Shown here: piece after piece, positions 26,550 through 35,997 of the stretch
Numbering within the stretch: position 1 is the first letter of the stretch
How the letters are laid out: every line of letters begins with the position of its first letter
Assembly: GCA_023381895.1 (NCBI GenBank)
Contig: JAMCTA010000123.1
Span: 8,273 to 72,272, forward strand
DNA: 64,000 nt
From: Chloroflexota bacterium
Lineage (GTDB): Bacteria; Chloroflexota; UBA4733
Reading direction: 5' to 3'
Notes under the pieces: generated by a model
What the model was told of the DNA's origin: nothing
Database searches by the model: none
Seen by the model: only the letters and a program-made list of their open reading frames with translations
Made by a program: the position numbers and the translations under genes

Positions 26550-27656
26550 CTAGGATCGCCCGAGCGCGGGCGCAGCGTCAGTAAACTCGGATTCAGCCTG
26601 GAGATGCTCGGCCTGGTCCGAAGCAATGAGGGCATCAATAACGGCGTCCAAATTCCCATCCATTATATCCGGCAGGCGATGAACCGTCAGGTTGATCCTG
26701 TGGTCGGTGACGCGATCTTGCGGAAAGTTGTACGTGCGGATCTTTTCGCTGCGATCACCCGATCCAACTTGAGACCGGCGTGCCGCCGACTCTTCTGTCT
26801 GGCGACGCTGTATCTCGATACTGAGGAGTCGCGAGCGTAAGACCATGAGGGCCTTAGCCTTGTTCTTGAGTTGGGACTTCTCATCCTGGCACGTGACTAC
26901 CAGTCCCGTTGGCAAGTGTGTGATGCGCACCGCAGAATCAGTCGTGTTGACGCTCTGTCCTCCGTGGCCAGTTGACCGATAGACATCGATACGCAGATCA
27001 TCCGGGTTGATAGTAACGTCTACCTCTTCCGCCTCGGGCAGCACCGCAACGGTAGCCGTGGACGTATGAATCCGCCCCGAGGCTTCAGTTACTGGCACTC
27101 GCTGAACGCGATGAACGCCACTTTCGTATTTCATCCGGCTGTAGGCCCCCCGCCCATTCAGCTTGAAGATAACCTCTTTGAAGGAGCCGATGCCGTTCTC
27201 GCTACTACTGATCAGCTCGTAGTGCCAGCCGTGGCGCTCGGCATAGCGCATATACATGCGGAACAAGTCAGCTGCAAAGAGGCCCGCTTCATCGCCACCC
27301 GCGCCTGCACGGATCTCGATGATGACGTTCTTGTCGTCATTAGGATCCTTGGGCAAGAGGAGAACACGTAGCCGAGCCGCGAGTTCCGCTTCACGCCCTT
27401 TACTCAGGGCAAGCTCCTCACGGGCGAGCTCTTGGTATTCCTCCTCCAATGCCACATCCTGAAGCATGTATTCGTAGGAGCGAACGGCTTCCACGGCTTC
27501 CCGATACTGCCGGTATACCGTCACGATCTCCTCGATCTCAGCTCGCTCTTGGGCATACTGCTGCAGGAGCGGAGGCTGCGTTACAACATCTGGGTCAGCC
27601 AGCAATTCCTCGAGGCGCACATAGCGCTCCTGTACGGCTGCGAGCTTTTCAAACAT
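26550..27656 (-). CDS. prfA: Peptide chain release factor 1
   Basis: A 368-residue RF1 starting with ATG at 27656 (MFEKLAAVQ) after GAGGAGCG; the open frame extends 11 codons further but without family similarity. The tripeptide that reads UAA/UAG is PVT at about 188-190 ([17 protein letters not shown]), and the catalytic GGQ is at about 232-234 ([10 protein letters not shown]). Pro-Val-Thr is an accepted variant of the PxT motif. It releases finished chains and is a substrate of PrmC, encoded next. Confidence 0.96.
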   Translation of the reverse strand: MFEKLAAVQERYVRLEELLADPDVVTQPPLLQQYAQERAEIEEIVTVYRQYREAVEAVRSYEYMLQDVALEEEYQELAREELALSKGREAELAARLRVLLLPKDPNDDKNVIIEIRAGAGGDEAGLFAADLFRMYMRYAERHGWHYELISSSENGIGSFKEVIFKLNGRGAYSRMKYESGVHRVQRVPVTEASGRIHTSTATVAVLPEAEEVDVTINPDDLRIDVYRSTGHGGQSVNTTDSAVRITHLPTGLVVTCQDEKSQLKNKAKALMVLRSRLLSIEIQRRQTEESAARRSQVGSGDRSEKIRTYNFPQDRVTDHRINLTVHRLPDIMDGNLDAVIDALIASDQAEHLQAESEFTDAAPALGRS

Positions 27657-27732
27657 CGCTGCGCTCCTCTCTAGGGCGGAACTCACCACGCCTACTCAGA
27701 ACAGTCGAAGCAAGCCCGAGCGCTCAGCAAAA

Positions 27733-27763
27733 AGGAGGAGCCCTGCACAGCAAGGCTCCTCCT
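27733..27763 (-). terminator. Intrinsic terminator between rpmE and prfA
   Basis: AGGAGGAGCC (27733-27742) pairs with GGCTCCTCCT (27754-27763) around an 11-base loop. On the minus strand the stem is followed by TTTTT, the classical form. It lies 15 bases after the rpmE stop and before prfA, so it ends or attenuates rpmE transcripts, and prfA-prmC probably has its own promoter. Confidence 0.88.
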
Positions 27764-27777
27764 CCAATGTCGACCGG

Positions 27778-27996
27778 CTACTGCGTTACCTCACCAGGAG
27801 CGAGACCATAACGCCTGCGGAACCGCTCAACCTGTCCGGCGGTATCAACGATGCGCTGCGTGCCAGTGTAGAAAGGATGACAGTTCGAGCAGATCTCAAC
27901 GTGAATCTCGGACCTTGTGGATCTAGTCTTCCACGTGTTGCCACAGACACACGTCACAGAGGCTTCTACATACTTCGGATGAATCTTGGGCTTCAC
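27778..27996 (-). CDS. rpmE: Ribosomal protein bL31 (zinc-binding form)
   Basis: A 72-residue protein of the large subunit. It has the family opening MKPKIHPKY and four zinc-ligand Cys (TCVCGNTW and [11 protein letters not shown]), so this is the C+ form that needs zinc. The ending is slightly longer than average. An intrinsic terminator follows directly. Confidence 0.95.
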   Translation of the reverse strand: MKPKIHPKYVEASVTCVCGNTWKTRSTRSEIHVEICSNCHPFYTGTQRIVDTAGQVERFRRRYGLAPGEVTQ

Positions 27997-28085
27997 GACT
28001 TACGAACCTCCACTACCGGTCAACTCCTGGCAGCATACAATGCTAACAAGTCGACCGAACGTTATCGAGAGCTTGAACCGCCACG

Positions 28086-28274
28086 CTAAGACTTCGATGC
28101 GGTCTCAGCCTGGTCCGTACCCTGTACGTCCTTGCCGGCTCCAGCTTCTTGCCGGAAACCGCGAATCATCTCGCCCAGCCCCCGCCCAAGTGAAGGGAGC
28201 TTACCCGGACCGATGACGAGCAAGAGAATCACCAACAGAGCGATGAGCTCTGGCACTCGCACGAGACCAAACAT
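28086..28274 (-). CDS. tatA: Twin-arginine translocase subunit TatA/E
   Basis: 62 residues from ATG 28274, preceded by GAGGTGGTGG. The longer open frame upstream is not Tat-like. One membrane helix (VPELIALLVILLLVIGPGKL) is followed by the hinge and amphipathic helix (LPSLGRGLGEMIRGFRQ) and an acidic tail, the standard TatA layout with the conserved FGP-like turn reading IGPGKLP. It oligomerises to form the translocation path for folded proteins together with TatC, whose gene is 26 kb away at 53762. Confidence 0.92.
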   Translation of the reverse strand: MFGLVRVPELIALLVILLLVIGPGKLPSLGRGLGEMIRGFRQEAGAGKDVQGTDQAETASKS

Positions 28275-28537
28275 CCACCACCTCAAGCCAAGCAGGGGAG
28301 CAAACTGCTGCACTACAAGCATACCAGCCTTGTCGACGGGCCACGCAGGGGGTTCCAAGACCAGTCGCGCTTTCGGCATCGTTCCCCTCCCGGCGAGTAC
28401 GATGCCGGCATAAGGATGTAGAGTCTTCCGGAAGCGCGATGACATGCGAGTCATGTTCTCGATGTGATATGGCTACCTGGGCACGGTGACAGACGCAGAA
28501 GACCACCAGGCGTTACATCTCAATGGGAAGGGGAGCA

Positions 28538-29632
28538 ATGAGGATCCTGCACTTTTCTGACCTCCACCTTGACAAGCGGTTTCCGGGATTGCCCCACGAA
28601 GTGAGCGTTCAGCGCCGTAAGGATCTGCGCCAACGTCTCAAGGATCTCCTGGGTCAGGCACGCACGCGCGCAGTCGATGCCGTCACGATCGGTGGTGACC
28701 TCTACGAAGACGAGACTGCCAGAGTAGACCTCGGTGTCTTTCTAGCAGATCTCTTCAACTCGATCGCCCCCACTCCGATCGTCATCTCCCCGGGAAACCA
28801 CGACCCCTGGACACCGCGGTCGGTGTACGCCACGACAACCTGGCCGGCCAACGTGCACATCTTTGACTCTGCTGCCTGGAGCGAGCGGCGCATCGGAGAT
28901 CTCTCCATCTATGGCACCGCCTTCATCTCCAACAAGCGTACCGAGAACCCGTTCGCATCCGCCCCCACTCCCAGAGGGCCCAGCATCGTGCTGATCCACG
29001 GCACTGTCGATCCGCCGGACCCTTATTGTCTCTATGCACCATTCACCTCGCAGGACATTGCCAGTCGAGGCTTCCTGCTGGCGCTGCTCGGTCACATCCA
29101 CACGCCTTCATCGGGCTTGGTGGGAGGGCGCATCGCATGGACCTATCCGGGCAGCCCTGAGGCTCTGGACTTCTCGGAGACGGGCCCTCGACGCGCCCTC
29201 CTCGTGTCCTGCCAGGACACTCAAGTCGACATCCAGACGGTGCCGCTCACCGGCCGGCAGATCTTTAAGGAGAGTATCGAGGTGGAAGGAGTAGTCACGT
29301 CGCAGCGCATCATCGATGAGCTCCGCAAGCGCCAGGTTCCGCACCCTGAGTGGACGACGGGGCTCTTGCGAGTTGTTCTCCGAGGGAATGCAACGGTTCC
29401 TAGCGTTATCGACGATCTACGTAGTGCGGGAATCGCGTGGCACATCGAAGTCGAAGACGGCACCGAGCCAGAATGGCCCTACGAGTCCCTCTCGAAGGAA
29501 CAGACCGTCGCCGGCGAGTTCACTCGGTTGATGTTGAGCCGTCTCAAGCGAGAGGATGGAGACCAAGCCGTGCTTCGACGCGCCTTACACCTCGGATTGC
29601 GGGCGCTCCACAATCAGGAATTGGACGACTGA
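28538..29632 (+). CDS. SbcD/YhaO-like metallophosphoesterase (DNA exonuclease subunit)
   Basis: About 364 residues from ATG 28538 (MRILHFSDLHLDK), preceded by AAGGGGAG. The calcineurin-like metal motifs are in order: SDLHLD, GGDLYED, SPGNHDPW, LIHGTV and LLGHIHTPS. Residues after about 250 form the accessory/capping domain. In this family the partner is an SMC-like ATPase, and here that gene begins one base after the stop. Together they probably process DNA ends. It is closer to YhaO than to classical SbcD/Mre11 in length and partner type. Confidence 0.92.
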   Translation: MRILHFSDLHLDKRFPGLPHEVSVQRRKDLRQRLKDLLGQARTRAVDAVTIGGDLYEDETARVDLGVFLADLFNSIAPTPIVISPGNHDPWTPRSVYATTTWPANVHIFDSAAWSERRIGDLSIYGTAFISNKRTENPFASAPTPRGPSIVLIHGTVDPPDPYCLYAPFTSQDIASRGFLLALLGHIHTPSSGLVGGRIAWTYPGSPEALDFSETGPRRALLVSCQDTQVDIQTVPLTGRQIFKESIEVEGVVTSQRIIDELRKRQVPHPEWTTGLLRVVLRGNATVPSVIDDLRSAGIAWHIEVEDGTEPEWPYESLSKEQTVAGEFTRLMLSRLKREDGDQAVLRRALHLGLRALHNQELDD

Positions 29633-29633
29633 G

Positions 29634-32132
29634 ATGCGACTCCTCGATCTAAAGCTTCTGGAGTTTGGCCCATGGCGGAGCAGCGCCTTCGTATTCGGCC
29701 CTCATCTCAATCTCCTCTGCGCTCCCAACGAAGGTGGCAAGACCACCTTGCAACAAGCCATCGTTGGATCGCTTTTCGGCTTTGACGACGGCCCCTCCGT
29801 AGATCGCTACCTGTCTTGGGTCGGGCAAGGAACGACTGCAACAGAGCTTCGCCTTGAGCTCGGCGCCGGGCAAATTATCCGGATCAACCGAGATTACGGG
29901 CAGAGCGGGAGACGGCAGATTCAGACGCACGTATGGGACGCTACTGAGAAGGAAGACATTTCTCATCAGTACCACTGGTTCAATGACGGCAAGTTTGACT
30001 TTGGCACCAAGCATCTCGGACTTGACCTGAAGGCTTTCCGGCGCACTGCGCTCCTCGTCGCCGGAGACATTGCTGTCGCGCACGACGGGCCAAAAGGCAA
30101 GCCCGATAAGGACCTTGGCAGTCTGGCGAACCTTGTCGGTCGTCTGGCAGCGTCTCGCGGAGAAGCCTCTGTCAGCCAAGCTCGTGCAGCACTCGACAAG
30201 TATCTGGATAAGCTGGGACGAACCCCCAGGGGCAATCATCCGCACGGCGCGGCCACAAGACGGCGAGAAGACGCTTACAACAAGCTTCAGGAGGCGCGCC
30301 AGCGCGCCAGCGATATTGCCGGTCAGCGCCAAGAGCTTCAAATTCTCGAGCACAAGCAGATCGAGGCTGAATGCGATCTCCAGCACGCGCGCGAACAGCA
30401 CCGGGCCCTCGAGAAACGTCGATTGGCAGCCCGGCTTCGAGAAGTGCACACACTGAACCTACGGTGCACTGAGCTCGAGGCATTGCCACACGGTCCAGAC
30501 GTCCCCCCAACTGGCGAGCGTATCAACGAGCTGCGTGTGCTCTTGCAGCACGAGGCAGCATCACGCGCAGAGCTGTCCACGCAGCTGCGCGCCGCCGAGC
30601 AAGCTCTCCAGCAGGCACAAGACCGGCACGGCGCCCTGACACAAGGTCTCTCAGCGATCGAGAAGGTCGCGCCTATTCCCGACGCTGTGATTGCGACAAT
30701 TCGATCAATGATGCAGGTCGATGCTGAGATAGCAGAAGTCCAGCGCCCAGAATCGCAAGCTCAAGCCCCTCAGATAAACAGAGCTAGCCAGCGTCCTCAC
30801 CGCGCGCTGAACGCCGTGGCAATCGCGGTAATCGCTCTCGTTCTGGCTGGGGTTGTGCTCGCCGCTGCTCCGGGCAAGTGGATGATTGCTGCCGTCCCAT
30901 TGATCGTCTGCGCTGCGCTGGTATTCGCGGTGCTGCAGGATCAGTCCGGCACGGCGCTGAAGAAACAAGGAGATAAGAGCCCAGTTGCGCAGCCAGCAGT
31001 GGTCATCAAGACATCGAACAACGCGCTCAGCGATCTCTTGCGTGCCTATGAGCTTCCTGTCGAAGGAGACTGGCAGAGTGCTGTTACTGCACGCCGCCAA
31101 GCTCTTGAGCACATGGAGACCTTGAAGTCGCAGTTGGATGGGACCTCCAGAGAGTGTGAAGCTTACGAACGGAAGATCAACCAGTTGCGGGAGCGCCTGT
31201 CACACCTCGATGGTTGGGAGTCAGAGCTACGGTCGGAGTTGGAACACATCGGCATCGCAGCAGACAGCCTGGAGAAAGGGCTGGCAGGCTTCGATGGACT
31301 GGTCGCGCAGGCACGCCAGGAGCGGCAGCGCGGCATCGACTTGGAGCTGGCACAGCAGCAACTCAGCACAGTCTTAGGGCCGGACACAATTGAAAGTCTC
31401 GAGCACGAGTGGTTGATGCATTTCCCTGACGAGGCTCCTGAATCTGTTGACACGCCTGCTCCAAGTGAGCGCGAGCTACGTCGCTCTCAAGAAGAAGTAG
31501 CTCAGGCGAGCCGGGATTACAATGAGCTTCTTCGACGCCACGCTTCCCTTCTCGCTACGCTCCAAGGCGCACTCGAGGTCGTGGAAGACCTACCAGCACT
31601 AAACGAGGAGTTCGAGCGTGCAGACCGAGAGCTCACATGGATCGTTCGCGAGATAGAAGCGCTCAGGTCGGCGATCAGCGTCATCGATGAGGCAACCCAC
31701 AAGGCGTTCACGCTGCTATCTCAGCGTGTGGAGAGCAATCTCAGCCGGCAGTTCCAAGTCGCTACCGAGTCGCGCTACAGCCGGGTCGATCTCCAGGGCA
31801 CAACGCTGATCCCGACCGCCTGGCTTACAGACCCACCTCGACAAGTGGACGTGACCGACTTGAGCAAAGGCACGCAGGATGCCTTGTGGCTTCTCCTGCG
31901 CCTCAACCTCGTCGACGCCTTGTCGACGACAGGCGAGAAGATCCCGATCTTTCTCGACGAGCCTGGTGCGCATCTCGACGCACAGCGCACCAGGGCAATG
32001 GCCCGCACACTATGCACTGTCTCAGAACACGTCCAGGTCTTTGTGCTCACGTGCCATGAAGATGTTGCCGGCATCTTTTATGAGGTCGCAGGTGACCGGT
32101 TGCACAAGCTGAGTGCTATAACTCTTACTTGA
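29634..32132 (+). CDS. YhaN/SbcC-like ATPase with a membrane hairpin in its coiled coil
   Basis: 832 residues from ATG 29634 (MRLLDLKLLEFGPW). Upstream codons overlap the nuclease gene and are not family-like. The N-terminal ABC half has Walker A APNEGGKTTLQQA. Two coiled-coil arms (about 220-350 and 460-690) flank two hydrophobic helices at about 392-438. The C-terminal half has the signature DLSKGTQDALWLLLRL and Walker B IPIFLDEPGAHLDAQR. Bacillus YhaN has a similar mid-protein hydrophobic pair. This suggests a nuclease-ATPase complex tethered to the membrane at the tip of the coiled coil. Confidence 0.92.
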   Translation: MRLLDLKLLEFGPWRSSAFVFGPHLNLLCAPNEGGKTTLQQAIVGSLFGFDDGPSVDRYLSWVGQGTTATELRLELGAGQIIRINRDYGQSGRRQIQTHVWDATEKEDISHQYHWFNDGKFDFGTKHLGLDLKAFRRTALLVAGDIAVAHDGPKGKPDKDLGSLANLVGRLAASRGEASVSQARAALDKYLDKLGRTPRGNHPHGAATRRREDAYNKLQEARQRASDIAGQRQELQILEHKQIEAECDLQHAREQHRALEKRRLAARLREVHTLNLRCTELEALPHGPDVPPTGERINELRVLLQHEAASRAELSTQLRAAEQALQQAQDRHGALTQGLSAIEKVAPIPDAVIATIRSMMQVDAEIAEVQRPESQAQAPQINRASQRPHRALNAVAIAVIALVLAGVVLAAAPGKWMIAAVPLIVCAALVFAVLQDQSGTALKKQGDKSPVAQPAVVIKTSNNALSDLLRAYELPVEGDWQSAVTARRQALEHMETLKSQLDGTSRECEAYERKINQLRERLSHLDGWESELRSELEHIGIAADSLEKGLAGFDGLVAQARQERQRGIDLELAQQQLSTVLGPDTIESLEHEWLMHFPDEAPESVDTPAPSERELRRSQEEVAQASRDYNELLRRHASLLATLQGALEVVEDLPALNEEFERADRELTWIVREIEALRSAISVIDEATHKAFTLLSQRVESNLSRQFQVATESRYSRVDLQGTTLIPTAWLTDPPRQVDVTDLSKGTQDALWLLLRLNLVDALSTTGEKIPIFLDEPGAHLDAQRTRAMARTLCTVSEHVQVFVLTCHEDVAGIFYEVAGDRLHKLSAITLT

Positions 32133-32188
32133 TTCCTTGATTCGTGCAGTCCCCAAGACTATGTAGACACCTGCTCATGAGACCACGA

Positions 32189-33013
32189 CTACGGTGCGAC
32201 CAAGAAGCGCTCACCGATGGCGAGCATCTTGAATGCTTGCCCCGGACACGTGCGGAAGAGGTGATCCACGAAGAAGGCGGGATTCTCCGTGTTGCCGGTG
32301 AAGAGATCATAGTGGAGTGGCACGATAAGCTCGGCCCGTACCATTTGGGCGAGATCGACAGCTTCACGATAGTTCATGTTGCCGGCGATATTGCGGCGGT
32401 TACGTAGCCAGTCGCGACCATTGATCGGCAGAAACGCGACGTGCGGACGGAACGGTTGCAAATCCTCTGCCTGTCCATCGAAGCCAACGGTATCACCAGC
32501 GTGAAAGAGGCGTATGCCATCCATCTCTACAACGTATCCGAGGTAGAGATGGTTGCCTCTCGCATTCAGCTCGAACTCCTCATGCTTTGCACGCAGTGGA
32601 GTGACCTTGAGAGATCGTCCCTCGATAGACTCGCCCACAACTGCAGTCACCAGCTGATCCCTAGACACGCCAGCGTCGAGCGCGATGCCGAGGTGCGGCT
32701 CAGGAACGACGACACGGCACTGCGGAAAACGGCGCGCCAGGGGCCCTACTGTCCCTGGATCAAGGTGATCGAGGTGATGATGTGTACATAGCACCCAGTC
32801 AATCGCCGCCAGCTCATCGATATGGAGTGGCGGCGGATAGAGGCGGCCAGGGTTTTCACGAAAGTAGGGGTCGATCAAGAGAACTCCGGCAGTGCTCTTC
32901 AAGACGATCGCGGCTTGGCCCAAGAACCAGCACGCCACCGTGCCCTCTGGAACTCTGTAGGTCGCGATGTCCTCAGCGAGCTCACGACCGTGACGGAAGA
33001 ATCGTTCGGCCAT
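32189..33013 (-). CDS. UlaG-like metallo-beta-lactamase-fold hydrolase
   Basis: 274 residues. The metal-site motif THHHLDHLDP is canonical (HxHxDH), followed by the distal ligands in FHAGDTVGFDG and LPLHYDLF. The sequence resembles the UPF0173/UlaG group (UlaG is L-ascorbate-6-phosphate lactonase), but no ascorbate-utilisation genes are nearby. The natural substrate is therefore unknown. It converges with the YhaN-like gene, with a 56-base gap that shows no clear hairpin. Confidence 0.88.
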   Translation of the reverse strand: MAERFFRHGRELAEDIATYRVPEGTVACWFLGQAAIVLKSTAGVLLIDPYFRENPGRLYPPPLHIDELAAIDWVLCTHHHLDHLDPGTVGPLARRFPQCRVVVPEPHLGIALDAGVSRDQLVTAVVGESIEGRSLKVTPLRAKHEEFELNARGNHLYLGYVVEMDGIRLFHAGDTVGFDGQAEDLQPFRPHVAFLPINGRDWLRNRRNIAGNMNYREAVDLAQMVRAELIVPLHYDLFTGNTENPAFFVDHLFRTCPGQAFKMLAIGERFLVAP

Positions 33014-33206
33014 CCTTCTCCCCTCTCTGGCTCAAGATTCTTGAAGCGTGAAGAGACGCTGTCAAGATGCTCTGGTGGCCGTCAATCCCTCCGCGAGGAG
33101 GCAATTGGCTAGCGCTCTTCTTCGCGATCACGGATCTCTGATCGGTCTTTGGTGATGACTCCCTGGAAGTGAGACACTCTGGTCTGGACTGAAAGCAGCA
33201 ATCAGA

Positions 33207-33225
33207 AGCCCCGACCTGCGGGGCT
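33207..33225 (-). terminator. Short GC-rich terminator overlapping the stop codon of the phosphotransferase-like gene
   Basis: AGCCCC and GGGGCT form a 6-bp stem around a 7-base loop. On the minus strand the hairpin begins within the TAG stop and is followed by TCTGATT. It plausibly ends the minus-strand operon that begins with darA. Confidence 0.6.
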
Positions 33226-34252
33226 ACTCAGCCGCTCTCGTATCAGCAGCTGGCACATTGGCGAGCTCGACCACTTCTCGCCAACCGAAGTGCAGAGCCA
33301 GGTCCCGTGCCTGACGCAGGTACGCAAGAGAACGCTGGTGCTCCTCACCTTGGGAGTCAGAACTCCTTGCTGCTCGGGCCTCAGTGCTTGCGGCGTAGTC
33401 GAGAGACCTCAGCAGCGCTGCCAGAAGGAGCCGTTGCTCACTCCAGGGACGATCGTAGGCGCCTCGGACAATCTCCAGTGTGTCCTCAAGGCTCAGTGAA
33501 AACGGGGGAAAGAACACAAGGTCCGCGAGGTCCCATTCCAATGCTCCGACAGCCGCTGTTTCCCAATCAATGACCCATGCACGCTGGTCAACCAGCACGT
33601 TGAGAGGAACGCATGAGTTGTGGATGATCTGCAACGGCTCTGCTAGGAGCGACCCGTGGAGCCTTCCGCCGCGTTCCCATATAGCGGTTCCGGATCTGTC
33701 ATCCAACCCGAACAGTCGAGATAACGCGACACGAAATCTGGCTCGGAGCGTTTCCTCTGTCACTTCATCAAGGTGTATGCTCGTGATGACGCGGCGGAAC
33801 ACTGCATCGTGCTCGGCGAGCGCACCGTGAAGTGAGGCCAGTGTCTGGAGGCCCAGCGCAATGGCCCCGCTGAGCGATTCCCGAGGTAGAGATAGTGCGA
33901 GCTCCGCCAGGGAGGGCGCTTGGAGATCCTCCATCGCGAGGAAGCCCCACGCACGATTGATCCCTACAGCGACAGGTCGCGGTGAGCCGCCTTGCCAGAA
34001 TCGCTCGAGAAGGCGTAACAGCCAGTGCTCTCGCCGCAGGTGATGCTCCCAGAAGGGATCCTCGGACTTCCTCACGATTTTGACGATAACGCTCTCAGCA
34101 GACTCCAGACGCGTGAGCCGGAACACCGTGTTGCGGGAGCGTTGAGACAAGACTTCAAACGCGACGTTCGACTGCTCTGGCCAATCAAGACCAATCAACG
34201 CTCGAAATCGCCGGTCGGTGAACATCTGCCCCGTGGCATCCGTGACGATCAT
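33224..34252 (-). CDS. Aminoglycoside-phosphotransferase-fold protein lacking the catalytic Asp
   Basis: 342 residues from ATG 34252, which overlaps the previous stop by ATGA; a GTG or ATG further up would overlap the MraY-like gene by 80 bases. It has an APH/choline-kinase fold: Lys in VIVKIVRKSE (about residue 58), Glu in RREHWLLRLLE, a Brenner-like loop and the metal motif VIDWETA (Asp229). The loop that is normally HGDxxxxN reads H211-N-S-C-V-P-L-N218, so the catalytic base Asp is Ser. It is a pseudokinase or a diverged enzyme. Coupling to the MraY-like gene suggests a lipid-linked or sugar partner. Confidence 0.83.
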   Translation of the reverse strand: MIVTDATGQMFTDRRFRALIGLDWPEQSNVAFEVLSQRSRNTVFRLTRLESAESVIVKIVRKSEDPFWEHHLRREHWLLRLLERFWQGGSPRPVAVGINRAWGFLAMEDLQAPSLAELALSLPRESLSGAIALGLQTLASLHGALAEHDAVFRRVITSIHLDEVTEETLRARFRVALSRLFGLDDRSGTAIWERGGRLHGSLLAEPLQIIHNSCVPLNVLVDQRAWVIDWETAAVGALEWDLADLVFFPPFSLSLEDTLEIVRGAYDRPWSEQRLLLAALLRSLDYAASTEARAARSSDSQGEEHQRSLAYLRQARDLALHFGWREVVELANVPAADTRAAE

Positions 34253-35997
34253 CCCAGGACCAGCTCTGATTGCCGCGGCACTGATGCGGGCGTCGTTCCA
34301 GGTGTAACTGCCAAGACCTGCGACCGGCACTGCTGGGCCGCTTCGAGATCGCCGGAGGCCTCAAGGTGCCCAGCGAGGTCCGTGAGGACCACGTCCAGCC
34401 GCCCTTCTTGATAGACATCGCGTAGCGCTCGCCGCCACGTGGCGACAAGGTTGGACAGCTCTCCTGAACGGACAGCAGCAGAGATCACGATGCTGGTGAT
34501 CTCAGGCCGGAGCAAGAGGCTCAGCGGACGGATGCGAGCCGCAAACTCGCGTGCGAGCGCTGGGCGCTCCGGCCAGCACGCCAGAGCAGCGAGAGCCCAT
34601 GCATCGTGACGATGCAGCACGGCAACTGTGTGGAGAGGCAGGGGCAGCTCCCCACTTCCAAGCGGCACGACAGCTAGCTGGCGCTCAAGCGCCCATCCTC
34701 GGACCCTTAGGCCAAGGCCACGCCCAACCACGAGGCACCGAGTCCCTCCTCTCGTCTCGATTCTCACGGTGACCCGTTTGGCGAAAGCCAGGACCCCAGC
34801 AACGAGCACAAGTCCTACTAGCCCCAGCATCCACACGCCAGCGGCCGCTGGAGCTGTGCCCAGAGCTCTGATTGTTGCAGCACAGAGAACTCCGAGCAGT
34901 TGGAGGCTGAGGAGGACACTGAGAGTATGAACGGGATCAAATCCGAGGAGGTTGAGATGGTAGTGCAGCGGTGTTGCGAGATACGGCAAAGGGAACTCAA
35001 CGTGCGGAACAAAGGTCTTGGATGCGTCGAACCGGGTCAGCCTCACAAAGCGGCGGTAGAGAGGAGTCAGCACACCAGTTTGAATGAAGACGCTGCCACC
35101 TTCTAGAGTAATTGCCGCTGCAATGAGCGGCAGTAAGGAGGCATCTCCGGCTTGCAGTGGTGGCAAGGCGACGAGGGCACCAACTACCAGAGCTCCGCTA
35201 TCGCCGAGATAGGCCCGCGCACGCCGCGATATCCCGTTCGTTCGTGTCCAGTTGGAAGGCGTGTTCGATAGCAGCGCACCACTACAGCTGGCCAGTACGA
35301 GGATTCCAAGAAACACCAGATACGTGCTCCCTTGAGCGCCACCCAGGAGAACGAAGCCGCACCCAGAGATCACTCCGAATGAGCTCACGAGGCCATCAAC
35401 ACCATCTGCAAAGCCGGTTGATAGGACAGCCAGAACAAAAAGCGCCACGTCAGCCAGCAGCTGTATGACGCCAGAAGCGGACTGTACCGATACCGCTCCG
35501 GTGGCAACAAGGCCGGCAGCGACAAGTACCGAGACAGCTCCCTGGGCAGCCAGTCTGATGCCCTCACTGAGCCCTTCGCCGCGCGACTTCGAAAAATCAT
35601 CGAGCCAGCCCAGCGTGCCCTCGACAAACGCGACAACGGCGCAGAGCATCAACGGGCCTCGGTGCGAAACGTCGCGGGTAGCGGTGAGGAGCAGTAGACC
35701 GGGGACAATGAGCGTTAAGACTGGGCCGATGACGCTCGGCAACCGGGAGCTCTGCCTCGGATTCGACGGAGTATCGCGCCGGTATTCCCCCGACTTGTTC
35801 TCTATCGACCGAAAGCCCGGAAAGAGGCGCAGACCAACCTCAGCGCCAAGGGCGGTGAGAGCGAACGTACCGACACCAGCAAAAACAAGCCAAGCTACTG
35901 GCACCGGAACCGCGCTTGCCCTTCTTGCTCGTTGAATCAGCCCTCGGCGCTGTCGGCCGGGCTCTGGTCGCTCGGACGAGTGGAACGCGGAGTCCAT
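34249..35997 (-). CDS. MraY/WecA-family polyprenyl-phosphate sugar transferase with C-terminal extension
   Basis: 582 residues. Residues 30-400 are a polytopic PNPT domain with about ten helices and the family motifs: GWLDDFSK (Asp-Asp), GFADGVDGL (for NLTDGLDGL), AYLGDSGAL and HYHLNLLGFD. MraY attaches phospho-MurNAc-pentapeptide to undecaprenyl phosphate. This one is divergent and probably not the housekeeping enzyme. The last 150-180 residues are soluble helical sequence not found in MraY. The start is uncertain: ATG 35997 overlaps the upstream gene by 61 bases, and later GTG codons around residue 32 are possible. It is coupled to a pseudokinase-like gene. Confidence 0.8.
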   Translation of the reverse strand: MDSAFHSSERPEPGRQRRGLIQRARRASAVPVPVAWLVFAGVGTFALTALGAEVGLRLFPGFRSIENKSGEYRRDTPSNPRQSSRLPSVIGPVLTLIVPGLLLLTATRDVSHRGPLMLCAVVAFVEGTLGWLDDFSKSRGEGLSEGIRLAAQGAVSVLVAAGLVATGAVSVQSASGVIQLLADVALFVLAVLSTGFADGVDGLVSSFGVISGCGFVLLGGAQGSTYLVFLGILVLASCSGALLSNTPSNWTRTNGISRRARAYLGDSGALVVGALVALPPLQAGDASLLPLIAAAITLEGGSVFIQTGVLTPLYRRFVRLTRFDASKTFVPHVEFPLPYLATPLHYHLNLLGFDPVHTLSVLLSLQLLGVLCAATIRALGTAPAAAGVWMLGLVGLVLVAGVLAFAKRVTVRIETRGGTRCLVVGRGLGLRVRGWALERQLAVVPLGSGELPLPLHTVAVLHRHDAWALAALACWPERPALAREFAARIRPLSLLLRPEITSIVISAAVRSGELSNLVATWRRALRDVYQEGRLDVVLTDLAGHLEASGDLEAAQQCRSQVLAVTPGTTPASVPRQSELVLG

